Positions 1 to 16,260 of a DNA stretch of 64,000 nucleotides are shown here, one piece after another. Source of the stretch: Procambarus clarkii (Eukaryota; Arthropoda; Malacostraca; Decapoda; Cambaridae); assembly GCF_040958095.1 (NCBI RefSeq), contig NC_091219.1:28945850-29009849 (forward strand). Direction: 5' to 3'. The position numbers and the translations under genes are program-made. Numbering within the stretch: the stretch's first letter is position 1; the number at the start of each line of letters is the position of its first letter. A model generated the notes under the pieces. It did no database searches. It was not told the DNA's origin and saw only the letters and a program-made list of their open reading frames with translations.

Positions 1-231
1 GCAATTCAAATCGTGTATAAAATAAAAATAATTGTAAGGAGTTATGAGGTCACAATGTGGTATTAGAGAACACACCTGAACTTGGGTAAATATCACACTA
101 CTGAAAATGTAAAATTGTTATTGAGCTACAAATGGATACAGTATTATGTACATATACAATTTAAGGATTTTGTTTGGTCCATTTTTGGTTCTAAAAACTA
201 ATCATTGTCTTAAGAACATCTGACAACTCAC

Positions 232-3200
232 CAATTTTAAAGCTTGGAGCCACAGTAGTGCTGCAGGTGAACAAACGAGGAAACACCATATAAATTGGAA
301 TAGCAATGCATCGGCACACATCACCCTCTCCAATTTGTATATTCTGAATCTCGGATGCTAGAAAGAATTACATTAATTATATTAATATTACTACTTATTT
401 TAGTAGACTAAGCTGTTAAATACTCTAACTCTACTTTGCCAGCAATTACTTGTCATAATTCTATAATTGAATCTGAAAGTCAAACATTATATCCAACAAT
501 CTGGCAATACAACAATTACATGGTGGTTTTCGAATTACAGTACCAGAAATACAGTGTACATGAGAGGCTTTATTTTAAATACAACTATTATTAATTATTT
601 ACTATTGTTGGGTTCATTCTCAACTCACAATCAGAAATCTCGGATTCAAATCCCAGACAGGACTGAAGTGGTTGGGCATATTTCCTATCACCTAATGCCT
701 CTGTTCACCAAGCAGTAAATAGGTGCGTGAGAGTTAGTCAGCTTGTTGTGGGGTTGCATCCTGAAGAGGGTCAGTAGCTCCACCTTGGAAAGATCTCTAT
801 ATAAGCCTAAGGTTATATATATGCACAGGCTGCCTGTCCTAGACAAAATGAATTATCATTGTTAAGCCATGATTTTCCCAAAATGCAACAACAGTACCAT
901 AAATTAATCTATGGATTGTCTTCCTAAAAAGTCTTATACAGTACTGTATTTATAAAGCAAATTTATAAATAAATTAAAAAAAAAATTATATGTCTTGTGC
1001 ATACTGTGGTTATGACTTTACTGATAACTACTGCATAATGCCACTTCCCCTATTTATCAGTATTAATGCCAATCACAATAGAGCTTTAAGTCACAGCTAC
1101 AAAATACAGAGAAGCCTCTTAGTCAACAGAATCCAAGGCCACAATTACCTATAAAGTTCATTGTGGTCTAGTACATAATGAATGTGTCGTGGAGGGCCTA
1201 GTATGCGAATTTGATTCCATAAACTTGGAACCTGGACACAATGATTCAAAGATCTTCTCAGCAGATATATCAATATTAGGATTTTTATTGTGCAGAACCC
1301 AAATGCTCAATGTCCCATGTTCACATTAAAACAAGAGGCAACTCACCCTCTCTGGTGTGGCCTTCTGCAGAGCCACATGTCTCCACACGTACCAGCTGAA
1401 GCTCTATGCTGCTGATGCCCCTTTCACACTCACACACTGTCACCTGCAACCCAAACACCAAAATTCGGGTGTACTCTATATATAAAAAAATATTAACAAA
1501 AAAGCATTACCAATGTGAGTTAAAGTACTACATAATAAATTTGCATCTACAATGCAAAACAAGACACCTGCTAAAGCTACCAGTACATGTAAAGCTAATC
1601 CTTACCTCTATTCCTTTGGTAATCTTTAAATAATATGTTGTATTTGTTGCCGAATATGATGTACAAAGTTGGTCCACTGCCAATACAATATATATTGTAT
1701 TTACATGCACAAAATCACATGCTTTTCCCCACACAATCACTTATACATTACTTTCAATAAATGTACAGTATGATGATATACCTGAATTGTTTCATGCACA
1801 AAATATCTTGTGAATTAGCTGCACCTTGTACACCTGACAAATATGGTAGCTAAGAAACATTTACTTAGCTAACATCTCAAATATTTTCCAATAAACTAGC
1901 TGATATGCTCATGGCATGAAATAAGTGACTAGTTATCTATCTTATTGGATTCATCATCATAATGGTAATGTACATAAAAAGTGGCTATAACTACAGTTTG
2001 CTTATTTGTGTGAAATAAAACTATGATTATGATCAAATTATGATAAAACAGCTAGTGGCTCTTGAAGGATGCAGAATACTAGAAAAAATAATAACAATTA
2101 TATTGTAACAGTTCTATACTAAATTCCCTTACAGTACCTTAATTAGCAAAACTGCATATATAAACTTCATAACTGCATAAACTTCAATAAATGCTCACCT
2201 CTCCAGTTATTGGTTTTGAAAGTGGGAACACAGAAGTGTCCAGATGACCCCTGACCAAAAATTGTGGGATGCGTGCACGATCACGAACATTTTGTAATGT
2301 TTCAGGGCGTATTTCAAAATTAACTATTTTCTGCTCTTCATTGTCTCCTGAACCAGGCTGAAAATGTGAAAAGTTGTTTTAAATCTTTACACTAGATAAC
2401 ATAGCAGATCAAAGGCTACCAATTTGTGTCTTGGTCCTTAACTGAAAAGTTTTAAATTAATTTATACTGTATAAATGTAATACTTTATCAGTAGTACTTG
2501 ATACGAACACAGAAGCCAAATACCATAAATTGCATTCTCATCTGTATGAACTAAAGAGGACTGGGCCCAATTTGTACTATGTGAAGTTTTGTACAATCCA
2601 GACTCAGAAATAGTACCTTAATTTGTAAACACTTAATGAATGAGAAAATGAAAGACACTACTTTGGTAATAAATACATAAGCAAATAATAAGCCTCTAAA
2701 TTATTGTGACCAATTAAAAGTTCTAAAACTGAATTCTCTAGAATGCAGGTGAGAGAGATATATAATAATTTACATATGGAAAATATTAGAGGGACTGGCT
2801 CTAAATTTGCCCACAGGAATAACAGCACAAGAAAACCAGTAGGCATGGCAGGGTGTGCAAAATGGCCCCATTGAAATGCAGAGGCACAATAAGTACACTG
2901 AGAAAGAACTTGATCAATATCGAAGGCTTTTCACTACTCTCCTGCTACACATAAGGGGTATAGCGGACCAGTGCCAGCCTGTCATAATGTTTAAGAGAGA
3001 ACTTGATAAACACTTCCAAAGATACCTGATCAATCAGGTTGTGATTCATACGTCAGGCTGTGAGCAGCCATATCCAACAGCCTGGTTAACTAGACAACCA
3101 ACCAGGCCTGGTTGTAGACTGGACTGTAGGGGCCTTGATCCCCAGAACCACCACAAGGTAGATAGGTATGTAGCTTCAAAATGATCTGAACAAAATAAGT

Positions 3201-4728
3201 GGAGCAACATATGGCATATGAAATTCAATGTGAATAAATACCATGTTTTGGAATAGAAAATCTATTCCGACCTCCTAATGTGGGCTAACTAAACACAGCT
3301 GACGAAGAAATATAAAAAAATTCACTTTCGCAAACAGTGGTAGATGGTTGGAACAAATTAAGAGAAGGTGGTGGAAGCCAAAATCATCAGTAGTTTCAAA
3401 GCGATATATGACAAAGAGTACTGGGAAGATGGGGCACCACGAGCATTGCTCTCAACCTGTAACTACACTTTGGTAATTACAGTACTTGGGTAAATACAGT
3501 AGTAAAAAAAACCTTCACTATCTTGACAGACAAAAAATTATGTCACATAATTACAGTACATATGAAATATACATTCAAGTTTAAAAGTACACAAAATGCA
3601 ATTGAATATAAACTACGTACACAACAGAGATTAACTAAAGTATCATGTACAACATATTTAGTAAGACACTGGATTTAATACATTCTCCAACATCAGTTAA
3701 GTACTATACAAAAAAACAACACTTACTCTATACTCAACAATAAACTCCTGCATTTTAGTAACATCCTTTGCCAAGAGGCTACGCTTGATGTCACACCTTA
3801 GTGAGTACTGAACTGTGATGTACACCCCATGGTAAGTTTCATACAGAGTCTTGGAAGAGTTACGTGGGACAAGGGCAAGTTCAAATGGAATTTCCGTTTG
3901 CCCTGAGGGTATCTTGCCTGATTTAGCAACCTCCACTGATTGGTTTATCAGAGAGATAGGCTGAAACACAATTATCAAAACATATTAAACTGTGCTAATT
4001 AATAATTTATATTGAAACCTACAAATGTCAACACTTTATATCTATAGGAACAATACAATCATTATTATGCAAAATACTGTAATGCATGATATAGGACATC
4101 CTATAAACTTAAGCACTATTTTCAGTTTCCCATTTGGTCTACAGCAATCCTAATACATTTTAAATTTATAATGAAAACAAGATAGAAATATCTCTTAATA
4201 AGCATCATTGATATAATGTATACACAAAATATAATATACAGTACATAATAGAATAAAAATGTCCAAAATATAAAGTACCATATGTCATTTCCCTGGTACA
4301 GTACTGGAATACACTTCGTAATAATAATATAAAATTCTCCACCCAATAAACAAACAGAATCGCTTTTAATGAATTTAATGAACTAATCACCCTTGAGAAA
4401 TAAAATACATGATCATAACTGCTTTAAATTAAAATTACAAGCAATGCTGTCCCATAACACAATGTACTGTACTGTACTTTGGAGAGAGAACTTTTTTGTT
4501 TAAATATATAACACCATATTCTTGTACCTTGGAGGAATTAACAATTGATTCGATCAGTCCTGCACTTCTGGGAGACAACTGCACACTAGCGACGCCATCC
4601 ATAGTCAGGGTGATGCCATCGTGTCTTGCATCAGATCGACTGTCTAACACTAACACTCCACTAACAGTTTCCTGCAAACAGTTAGTTTAGTTAATTCATA
4701 ACACCACAGGCCAGAGCCGTAAATAAAA

Positions 4729-4779
<51 letters not shown>

Positions 4780-5005
4780 GTTTATTTTTGTTTAATCATT
4801 TACAGTAATTATGGGTACCTTATATACAAGATATAATAGGTTGTGAAAGTCCAGATTCTAGTGACTGATACATTCTCGTAACGTCAATAACACGCATGCA
4901 TTATGTATGCCTTGTCATAGTGTAAACATTTAAATATGTTGCACATACTCCCTGGTGGTAGATTCTGCTCAACCTCTTCAACTGTATATCAACGGAGAGT
5001 GACAT
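232..5005 (-). CDS. VPS26C: VPS26C (DSCR3), retriever complex subunit, 3' end off window
   Basis: Arrestin-fold subunit of the retriever complex (with VPS35L and VPS29), which recycles cargo from endosomes. Six coding exons on the minus strand: 4949-5005, 4528-4671, 3727-3960, 2199-2357, 1347-1443 and 232-357. All have GT donors and AG acceptors; introns are phase 0 except the last two (phase 1). The start ATG at 5003-5005 opens with MSLSVDIQLKRLSRIYHQG, matching the human N-terminus MGTALDIKIKRANKVYHAG in pattern. Diagnostic blocks follow: GITLTMDGVASVQLSP (exon 2), LYETYHGVYITVQYSLRCD and KRSLLAKD (exon 3), RPETLQNVRDRA (exon 4), IELQLVRVETCGSAEG (exon 5) and PIYMVFPRLFTC (exon 6). The exons give 272 codons plus one base; the human protein has about 297 residues, so roughly 25 C-terminal residues lie beyond base 1. 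No frame damage is seen. Introns carry a SINE, a LINE end and a (TA)n tract. Confidence 0.96.
605..795 (+). mobile_element. tRNA-derived SINE in VPS26C intron 5
   Basis: A B-box-like stretch (ggattcaaatcc, near 644-655) is followed by the block 'cctctgttcaccaagcagtaaataggt' in degraded form and a 'ggggttgcatcctg' end. The same body occurs inverted at 8535-8700, 8870-9065, 12350-12545 and 15880-16045. The copy is diverged. Confidence 0.6.
2940..3490 (+). mobile_element. Decayed CR1-like LINE 3' fragments
   Basis: Translated pieces resemble the C-terminal tail that recurs in this window's CR1-like LINEs: FKRELDKHF near 2990, then a 'WHMKFNVNKYHV' piece near 3210 like the reverse-transcriptase M-FN-KC-V motif, then VVDGWNKLREGG near 3340. 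Frames change between pieces, so it is an old broken copy in VPS26C intron 3, between the exons at 2199-2357 and 3727-3960. Confidence 0.5.
4733..4777. repeat. (TA)n microsatellite
   Basis: Uninterrupted TA dinucleotide array of about 20 units, after a short GT run, in VPS26C intron 1 between the exons at 4528-4671 and 4949-5005. Confidence 0.95.
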
Positions 5006-5710
5006 GGTCAAGCTGCGGTGGCAAATACTTTTTCCTTTATACTCTCCTCCTACCAGCAACTGCCGTCTCCTCCTACCAGTAACCACAGCCTCCTTCTACC
5101 ATATGGGTGGACGACCGTGGGATGCAGCTTCCTTCTCCTCCCATACACTACACCAGCCACAGAGACGCCCCCTTTGTTTGGTGTCGCTTCACTCCACTCC
5201 CGGGACGGAGGAGTCTATCAGCTCGCTATCCCTTGAAAATACAAATTTTATCCCACTGCTCTAATTTTTGGTCTTATTTTACTTATCAGTCATCATCTAT
5301 AAATATCTATATTTTGCGAGGACGTTTGGGCCCCACAGTCTGAGCATGACGACCATATTTTCTGTCGTATTTGTTTTTTTTTTAAACTGTGAATGGTACT
5401 GGAATTTGTATTTATTATTGAATAATTCTTAAGTGTGTTACTACTGTCCACCATTGCCATTCTCTTTACCATTTCTTCACCCTCTTGGATCATCTTGATT
5501 CTTGTTTTTATTTGCTTCAAAGTTATCTGACATACAATATCAACAAGAGTTTTTTTCCGTGGTTCTCTTCGCTATCTCATCAATTACCTCATTCAACAGT
5601 ATTCCCACGTGTGAATGGATCCACATGAATCTTACTTTATACCCAGTTTTTCTAATTTCTTAACATTCTCTCTACACTCTGTCACAATATTCTGGTATAC
5701 TGGGCGTCTG
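5006..5710. other. VPS26C 5' flank, no recognised gene
   Basis: Contains the VPS26C 5' untranslated region and promoter by position. The short pyrimidine-rich repeat 'ctcctaccag' occurs twice near 5045-5080. Small overlapping open frames have no family resemblance. No TATA box is placed with confidence. Confidence 0.4.
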
Positions 5711-6187
5711 CTATTTAAAGACTAACGTGGGCGCAGCAATACACTCTGTAATAACATCATACTTTATAACATTAGAACATAAGGTACTCATATATGCTCT
5801 CTTCTTTATCATACATTGTTCATTACTTCCCACCTTTTGAACCGAGAGGATTAATTCATTAGCTCCCCCACCTCTCATTAATTTAATGGCAGAGGCTACT
5901 GTTATCTCTGAAATTCTATCCCCAATACTCTGCAGATTCAACTCCATCCTCATTATCTCAATCATAGCATTTTTTGGGCATCCTAAGATAATTCTCATGG
6001 CTTCATTTTGTACCTTCTCCAACTTGCCCATCCTACCTTTACCAAGGCAAGAATTAATAGGTGCAGAATAATCAATAAGAGATCTTACAGTACTCAAGTA
6101 TATCATTCGTAGCACAGGGACTCCCACTCCCTTTCCACAGCATGCCAAGGCCTTCAGAGGTTGTAATCTCTTCCCACATTGACCCAA
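5711..6187 (-). mobile_element. Non-LTR retrotransposon RT C-terminal fragment
   Basis: A 158-codon open frame on the minus strand reads like the region after the catalytic palm of jockey-type reverse transcriptases: LSTVRSLIDYSAP, then KLEKVQNEAMRIILGCPK. This 'LEK-QN-A-RIILG-P' motif is characteristic. It is a 5'-truncated copy, with no endonuclease or YADD region in reach. A short 'cctaacctaacc' tract follows at 6187-6202. Confidence 0.8.
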
Positions 6188-6360
6188 CTTAACCTAACCT
6201 AACCATGATGGATAGAGAGTAGATAATAGCACAAATTATATAGTCATTATCAATTTATTCCCGTGAGCGAATTTCCTCCCTGAAGCAGGTTTTTTTTAAC
6301 ATTAAGGAATATTCAATTACATTATTTATACATTATTAGAAACTATTAACACATTATTGT

Positions 6361-6600
6361 TTCCGTGGCGCTGTAGTAAAACACTCGCCCGGCGCTTCGC
6401 GAGCGCTTTGGCCTGGGTTCGTATCCTGGTGGGGGAGGATTGACTGGGCGCTAATCCTTAACTATAGCTTCTGTTCGTCAGTGAATTGGTACCTGGTCTT
6501 TTTAAAAGAACCCCTTGTGCAATTGTAGGGACCCATAGCCTTGGAGAATAAAAAGAGTGTTCACAGAAGACCTTGAGGATTCTCACTGAACACTAATATT
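6361..6600 (+). mobile_element. tRNA-derived SINE
   Basis: An A-box-like 'gtggcgctgtagt' near 6364 and B-box-like 'gggttcgtatcc' near 6416 lie about 50 bases apart, as in a tRNA head. A non-tRNA body follows, ending near 'ccttgaggattctc'. The head does not fold as a functional tRNA. Confidence 0.65.
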
Positions 6601-6654
6601 TTCTTCGCCTACAATCTCTATTATATATATATAAACTTTATTACAAAACAGGAG

Positions 6655-7029
6655 TTACATATAAGGTACAAACATAGCAGCACCATATATAAGAACATCT
6701 AACAATGGGTAAATATATTCAAGGATACTGTTTTTTTTTTTACTTAATTTATTACTAATGATAATTGAGACAAAACTATGTATACAGTATAACAACCCCA
6801 ATAACAATGACAGTGATGTAACCATTGTCACATTATAAACTATGTGAACAAGAGCTTGGACACTCTCCAACACTATATCTGTGATTGCCCTGTTATCAGT
6901 GATTTCAGACCAAATGGTATGAGGCACTTTGAGCTCTGTAACTACTTCATACACTCGCCAATATTGGAAGGTATTCTTGTGCTGTACACAGAGTGTGCTA
7001 GTGGAGGCTAATAGATTCAGTCCTAGCAT
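6655..7029 (-). other. Unrecognised 124-codon open frame
   Basis: Minus-strand frame with a hydrophobic stretch (YNVTMVTSLSLLLGLLYC) and a second near the C-terminus. I do not recognise it. Its edges are AT-rich and it has no clear splice context, so it may be part of a repeat rather than a host exon. Confidence 0.2.
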
Positions 7030-7229
7030 CTCAAGTTCTCCCCTGATTCTATGTATGAGTAATCATCCTGTGAGATGGAGATTTTAGATGAACTTATAGC
7101 TAATTTTTTTATTTACACTTCATATAGCATAGGGTAGCAACACATTGCTGGGGTAAACCTAAGCTTGTTAATACAAACAAAAATTCCGTTGCACCTTCGA
7201 TGATATTTCGGTTTGTTGTTCGATATATG

Positions 7230-7760
7230 GTTGGAAACATTTTATGATGTATATTGAGCAAATCCTAGCGCTGATGGGTGAAAGTAATTCTCACGTGTGT
7301 GCAGCATTGGTCGATTGTGAGCAAGCACTCATTAGGCGTTCATGTAGCGGCATTCATTGGCTGGAGAATATGTGGTAACGGTAGCAACAATGCTTTAATT
7401 GGCTGTTGATCAGCTCGTGGTTGTGACTGAGCGATCAATAACTAGTTCCTCAGGTAGTGATTGCAGCTGGGAATTCAAAGGTTGTAAATGATGAAGCTTC
7501 GGCGGCGAGTGGACTTTCCTTGGTTGTTGTTAGTGAGGAAGTGTCGCTGGTGGGCCAGGAGGAGGAAGAGCAGGTCCTCCGTGTACTCCTGACAGGGGCC
7601 CAGGAAGACAGTAGTGGGCATGCCTCGACTCACGTATTTTATCAACAGTTTCTTCCCACTGGAACTCACTTCCTGGATTTCCGTAAACGGGAAATTGTGT
7701 TGTCTGTGGAGGAAGAGAGGAGTGTGCTGAGAGGAAGGGAGAGACTGATAGTACTCTAAC
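7230..7760 (+). other. GC-richer stretch with two CCAAT-type boxes and a 100-codon frame
   Basis: ATTGGCT occurs near 7357 and 7399 in a stretch less AT-rich than its surroundings, followed by an acidic frame at 7457-7759 (QEEEEQVL, VEEERS). It could be a promoter with a 5' exon of an unseen transcript. No splice partner or family was recognised. Confidence 0.2.
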
Positions 7761-8074
7761 TTACATTAATTTGCTTATTAATATAATATTAATTAAGTAC
7801 AACTACTGCAACTGAACCAATGTAACTCTGCTACTGTAGTTATTATTGCGGCTTTGAAATATCGGTATAGGGTGCATAATAAATGGACTAAACTAATTTG
7901 AAATGTCCTAAGCGGGCAGCGAGATTAAACTATATACAAATTCTCGTGGAATTATAAAATTTAGTTAAATTATCCAAAGCTGAGTTAAAAAATAAAGTAA
8001 AATGATTCTTTACTCAAAAGTTACCTTGAACCAAATTTCATCATAAGGGATATACAAAAGTAATTATCAAAACC

Positions 8075-8230
8075 GTTTTGTTTGCCCGAATCGCTATGAG
8101 TATTAGTGGCTTTAGGTATCGTATGTACTGTACTAGCTCTATCTATAAACCCAACATTATGTTTGTAACTCATCTTCTATGTATGGACTTTTACCTGAAT
8201 AAACATTTTGATTTTGATTTGATTTGAAAA
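8075..8230 (+). mobile_element. Retroelement 3' end with (GATTT)n-like tail
   Basis: The block 'gcccgaatcgctatgagtat' near 8084 is echoed in degraded form at 54780 (gcccggaatgctgtgtgtat). The stretch closes with 'gattttgatttgatttga', a short tandem tail like those at LINE 3' ends. Confidence 0.5.
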
Positions 8231-8534
8231 GAAGGCGAAAGACTGAGAACTACACTTGACTTTGAGGTGATAATCCAAGCTCAAGTATGTTTATTGAGAC
8301 AAGAAAAAAAATATACATCTCAAAGGGATAGAGTAGGTTAGGCTATTTCTACCCGCCCTTTGAGGTGATGAGCCAGCTTATATCTCTGGGTTATGATCCT
8401 TACCTTCATGAGTCGTACGCACTTTCCCAGACCTTCATCAAGGCTTCTGTGGATTTGTTCTTTGATATATCACATTAATGTGATTTCTCTGTGTATTATT
8501 TCTATTACTATTATTATTAAATGGAGTGATTAAT

Positions 8535-9065
8535 AATAATTCACGTTGTCGGGGACAAGAAGCCTGTATTAATCTTGTTTCGGGTTCCCCCAAGGACAAA
8601 CTACTGACCTTTCCCCGATGCAACCCACAACGTTTTCCTAACACCCGGGTACCTAATTATTACTAGGTAAACAGAGGCATCAGGTAAAAGGAACTGTGCT
8701 CAACCATTTGACCTAAAAAGTGGGGTATTGATCTTATATAAGTCAATAATCCACGTAAGTTTGTCAAATAAACAAAAACTACATATATTGGACCATGATA
8801 GCGTGGATATTGTACTAAAATGTGAGCAGACTGCCCAAAAACACTGAACCCTGTTATCAGCCGTTACTGATTCCCGTTGACGGGCACAGCTAGGAAGTCT
8901 GTTAGGTTTATTGAGCCATTGACGGACACAGGAAGCCTGTATTGGTTAAATGAGATTATCCTAGTTAGCAACCGGTCATTCCCCATGATGCAACCCGCAA
9001 TAGTTTACTAAATTCCATTTACATGTCCAATTGTCCTCGTCGTGCCCGGGAATCGAACTCGGCTT
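8535..9065 (-). mobile_element. Two SINE copies of one family
   Basis: Copies at about 8535-8700 and 8870-9065 share 'cccgatgcaacccacaac' or a variant of it. The first continues with 'taggtaaacagaggcatcaggtaaaagg'. The second ends in an inverted B box (ggaatcgaactcgg), so both point to the minus strand. A third copy lies at 12350-12545. Confidence 0.75.
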
Positions 9066-9079
9066 CAATCTGTATGTTA

Positions 9080-9165
9080 CAATACTTATACTGTAGTATA
9101 AGTATTATTACTTATAATGTAGTATAAGTATTATACTTATATTTATACTGTTGTATTGTAGCGTA
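9080..9165. repeat. AT-rich palindromic repeat
   Basis: Repeated 'gtagtataagtatta' and its inverse 'atacttatactgt' make a short hairpin-forming block immediately 3' of FERM exon 6 in gene orientation. Confidence 0.55.
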
Positions 9166-9213
9166 CTTCAATCAGTAGGCTACAATACAATAACTAGGTT
9201 GGTCATTACTCAC

Positions 9214-13056
<3,843 letters not shown>

Positions 13057-13950
13057 GGCGAGGGATGAGTCAGGTCCGCTGGGTAGCTCCTGGGGATAGA
13101 AATATATGTTGCAGGTCAAGTTGCACTCCTTGTATTACTAGTAATATTACTCATACTCTGCTGCTGCCTCGGTGGCTCACTAACATCGTTCTTCCTATTT
13201 TATTTAACCCTATATTATATTTAACCATGACCAGCCGGAGTACACTGTGTGTGACAGAGAGAGAAAAGATAGCGATAGACCTAAGGGCCAAAGCATAGGC
13301 CTGGTGTCCTCGACAAGGGAGAAATTCCATAGCGAGTGTAGGTAAAGTTAGCCTAGTCTTACCGGGTACTGCTGCTCCTGTGTGTGGGACCCCCAGCTGC
13401 TACTGATGATGGTCGCGTGTTTGTCTATGATTCTCCTACTTATTGTGATAAGATTACCCTATCGCTCTATCTCCTTTCCCACATTTTTGTTATTTAATAA
13501 TTATCCCTTATCGTGCTGATTTTTGGACTCAAACCTGTTCTCTCAGCTAATATGTTGCATTTCTTACGGAATGGACCATTCCATTTAAAACGCGACGTGA
13601 CGACACAGGTGACGGACCCATCAGTACACGGGAACACAGGGACAGATAAGGCCTGTGATCCACCAGCAGTAAACTGTGTACCTGAGAGTTGTGAACTTCT
13701 CTTGGTTACATCCTCGACGTACCTCGTGAAGCCTAACAGTCCCTAGGAGATCAATTTAAAGTCTCTAGATCTATAGACCAGTTGATTAAGGTTTGAGAGG
13801 CGGGACCCAAGAGCCGTAGTTCATCCCCATACCCCCCGCAAATAAAATTCAGCACTGTGCTCAGGATATATTTGCCAGTTGGCAGCTGACAACACGACCA
13901 GCTGTGGTGCTGGGCACGTGTGCTGCCCCATGCCCACCTTATTCTTGCCC
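13057..13950. other. FERM gene 5' flank, no recognised gene
   Basis: Should contain the FERM gene 5' untranslated region and promoter by position. The open frame at 13513-13746 has no family resemblance. Nothing else was recognised. Confidence 0.35.
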
Positions 13951-14250
13951 CACACCCACCCCACCCTGCCCCACGCCCATCCCACCCTGCCCCACGCCCA
14001 TCCCACCCCTGCCCCACACTCCTCACACCGGTGTTGCTACTCAACCTCCACACACCCATTGACCCCTCTCACCTGTGGTGTCTATATCGATGGCTCAGCT
14101 GTTTGTCACGTAGATGGGTCAGTTCTTATCTTGATGGGTCAGTTCTTATCTTGATGGGTCAGTTCTTCTTATCGTGATGGGTCAGTTCTTCTTATCGTGA
14201 TGGGTCAGTTCTTCTTATCGTGATGGGTCAGTTCTTAGCTTGATGAGTCT
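13951..14250. repeat. Two adjacent minisatellites
   Basis: At 13955-14030 a C-rich unit (cccatcccaccctgccccacg) repeats about three times. At 14110-14250 'gatgggtcagttctt' plus a variable end repeats six to seven times with unit lengths of 20 and 23 bases. 14251-15004 holds nothing recognised apart from a short inverted 'ccacagactggtgtgaccag' palindrome near 14811. Confidence 0.85.
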
Positions 14251-15009
14251 ACTTGTGACCACATTAAGACTTGATGGGCATGTGGTAGTGACTACATGCC
14301 CTTAATGTGATGACCTGGTCAACCTGGTAGTGACCACATGCCCATCATGACCGCCGTAAAAAATGCCACATGCTCTTTACGTGCCCTGGTAGGAAGCCAC
14401 GTGCCTACCAAGTGACCTGAAAGTCTCCATGTGGTTTCGGCGTGCCCTGGGAAAGTGCCAAAACGCTGCAGGTGCCGTTCCCGAAGATGTGACTGTGCCA
14501 AGCCTGCTATTACTGTCTGTATCCTAGCTGCCGAGGAGTGATTATTTACCCCTTCTCGCGAGTACAACTCCGCAAAAAAATGCAACGCTTTTGCCTAGCT
14601 AGAAGCGTCAAAACCTAGGCTACCCACCTAATCTGCCGGAATACGTCATTAGATCTATGAAACGTCAATATTGTGGTGGGTTTAATGTCCCTAAACCACA
14701 GGAATTTTTACGCTGGGGTCGATAGTGTAAAAACATTATGCTACATGTAATCTGCATAAAGTATGAGGAAAGGTTTGCTCTATGGGCGACTTTCTGAGAA
14801 CACATCATGCCACAGACTGGTGTGACCAGTCTGTGGTCAAGACCATTAAACCACAATCAACCATTAATATATCAGGATCTGCATTTTGGTAAAGACTTAG
14901 CCACGCAGAGGGAGATTATACTCAAGCACTTAGATCTGGGTCATTGGCCTCCCAGGCAGCTGTTGTTGGCTGCATGTGGCACCGGCCTGGGGGGGGGGGG
15001 GTTGAAGGA

Positions 15010-15150
15010 AACGTATGTTTATTTATTTTATTTATTTAAATACAAGAAGGTGCATTGGGTTGTGAGAGTACATAACATTGTTCTTACATTCTTGTAAAGC
15101 CACTAAGACGCATAGTGTTTCGGGCAGCTAGGTCCTTAAGCTAACAGATA
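15010..15150 (+). repeat. Dispersed repeat (three copies in window)
   Basis: 'tacaagaaggtgcattgggt' through 'cttgtaaagccacta' recurs at 37445-37525 and, inverted, at 40060-40145. Probably the end of a retroelement. Confidence 0.7.
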
Positions 15151-15310
15151 AGGTAAGATTTTAATAGGTATATTGTAGCAAAATTTGAGTTCAACATAAT
15201 AATTGATGGTACTGATTACTCTGGTGAAGTTGAATGTCGTAAGTACTAATACTGGGTGAGTGGGTAGCACAAGATACAGTGTGAGTGAAGCACAATGAGG
15301 TGAAACTATC

Positions 15311-15315
<5 letters not shown>

Positions 15316-15351
<36 letters not shown>
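15316..15351. repeat. (GT)n microsatellite
   Basis: About 17 GT units, directly next to the 3' end of the following LINE piece. Confidence 0.95.
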
Positions 15352-15354
<3 letters not shown>

Positions 15355-15670
15355 CACCTAGTTGTACTTGCGGGGGTTGTGGTCCCGCCTCTCAACCGTC
15401 AATCTACTAGTGTACAGACTGCTGTGCTTCTCGAGCTCTATCATATCTACATTTGAAACTGTGTATGGAGTCAGCCTCCACCACATCACTTCCTAGTGTA
15501 TTCCATTTACTAACTACTCTGACACTGAAAAAGTTCTTTCTAATGTCTCTGTGGCTCATTTGGGCACTCAGTTTCCACCTGTGTCCCCTTGTGCGTGTAC
15601 CAACCGTGTTAAATAACCCATCCTTGTCTACCCTGTCAATTTCCTTGAGGACTTTGATGTACTCACCTAA
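15355..15670 (-). mobile_element. CR1-like LINE 3' fragment
   Basis: Minus-strand frame with VLKEIDRVDKDGLFNT, FFSVRVVSKWNTLG and DSIHSFKCRYDRA, the usual C-terminal tail of CR1-like ORF2 proteins. A diverged copy sits at 33610-33930 (NFSVKVVNRSNALG). 'cacctaattgtgcttgcgggg' variants bound it at both sides. Confidence 0.8.
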
Positions 15671-15689
15671 TTGTGCTTGCGGGGGTTGA

Positions 15690-15905
15690 GCTTTGGCTGT
15701 TTGGTGTGTAAGCTGTGTGGTGACGGCGGTCACTTGGCCTGGCAGTGTAAGTTGTTTCTCCCACCTAATTGCCAAGTGTGTACGGTACATGGCACAATAC
15801 ATACCACCTTGGTGGACCCAGGTGCTTCCGTGTCTATCCTGAGCCGCAGTGTGTTAGGGTCAGATGTCAGGCTGATACCTAACAACAGCAGATTGACAGC
15901 AGTTG
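15690..15905 (+). mobile_element. LTR-retrotransposon gag-pro fossil (short piece)
   Basis: A plus-strand frame shows a zinc-knuckle-type CX2CX4HX4C motif (C-L-C-G-GH-C near 15709-15750), as at the end of retrotransposon Gag, then an aspartic-protease-like stretch with a D-GAS core near 15830. The order fits a Gypsy- or Pao-type element. It is a broken fragment with no RT, integrase or LTR seen. Age cannot be given. Confidence 0.5.
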
Positions 15906-16260
15906 CATCCCCGCCCAGGATGCAACCCCACAACAAGCTGACAAACTCCTGAGTACCTATATTTACTGCTAGGTGAACAGGAGCATTAGCTGATAGGCAC
16001 CCACCCATTTCAGTCCGGCCAGGATTCGAACCCGGAATTCTCGAATATGAGTCGAGAACGAACCCGACTGTACTACCGGGATCAGCCCGTCCTCCAAACA
16101 AAGACCCAAAAGTGATTCCATGCACCCGCCAAACCCCCTGTTTATGAATGAAAAACGGTTTACACACGACTCACAACTGATTTCGTTCGAACACTTCCGG
16201 AACAAGTGCCTCACTGACGAATTTTGTTCGAACCACAACGCTGTAAATGCTTCTCCCACG
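15900..16260 (-). mobile_element. tRNA-derived SINE, composite
   Basis: On the minus strand: body 'agcatttacagcgttgtgg', then 'gtgtaaaccgtttttcattc', then a tRNA-like head (ggttcgaatcctggccgg, inverse near 16008-16032), then 'ctgataggca' and 'cacctagcagtaaatatagg' in inverse. Related to 9955-10115 and to the 8535-9065 family. Confidence 0.75.

Noticed and set aside
5018-5343. Overlapping plus-strand frames near the VPS26C start
   Set aside because: Pyrimidine-rich 5' flank of a minus-strand gene; no family signal.
13879-14177. Pro/His-rich plus-strand frames
   Set aside because: Translations of the C-rich and gatgggtcag minisatellites.
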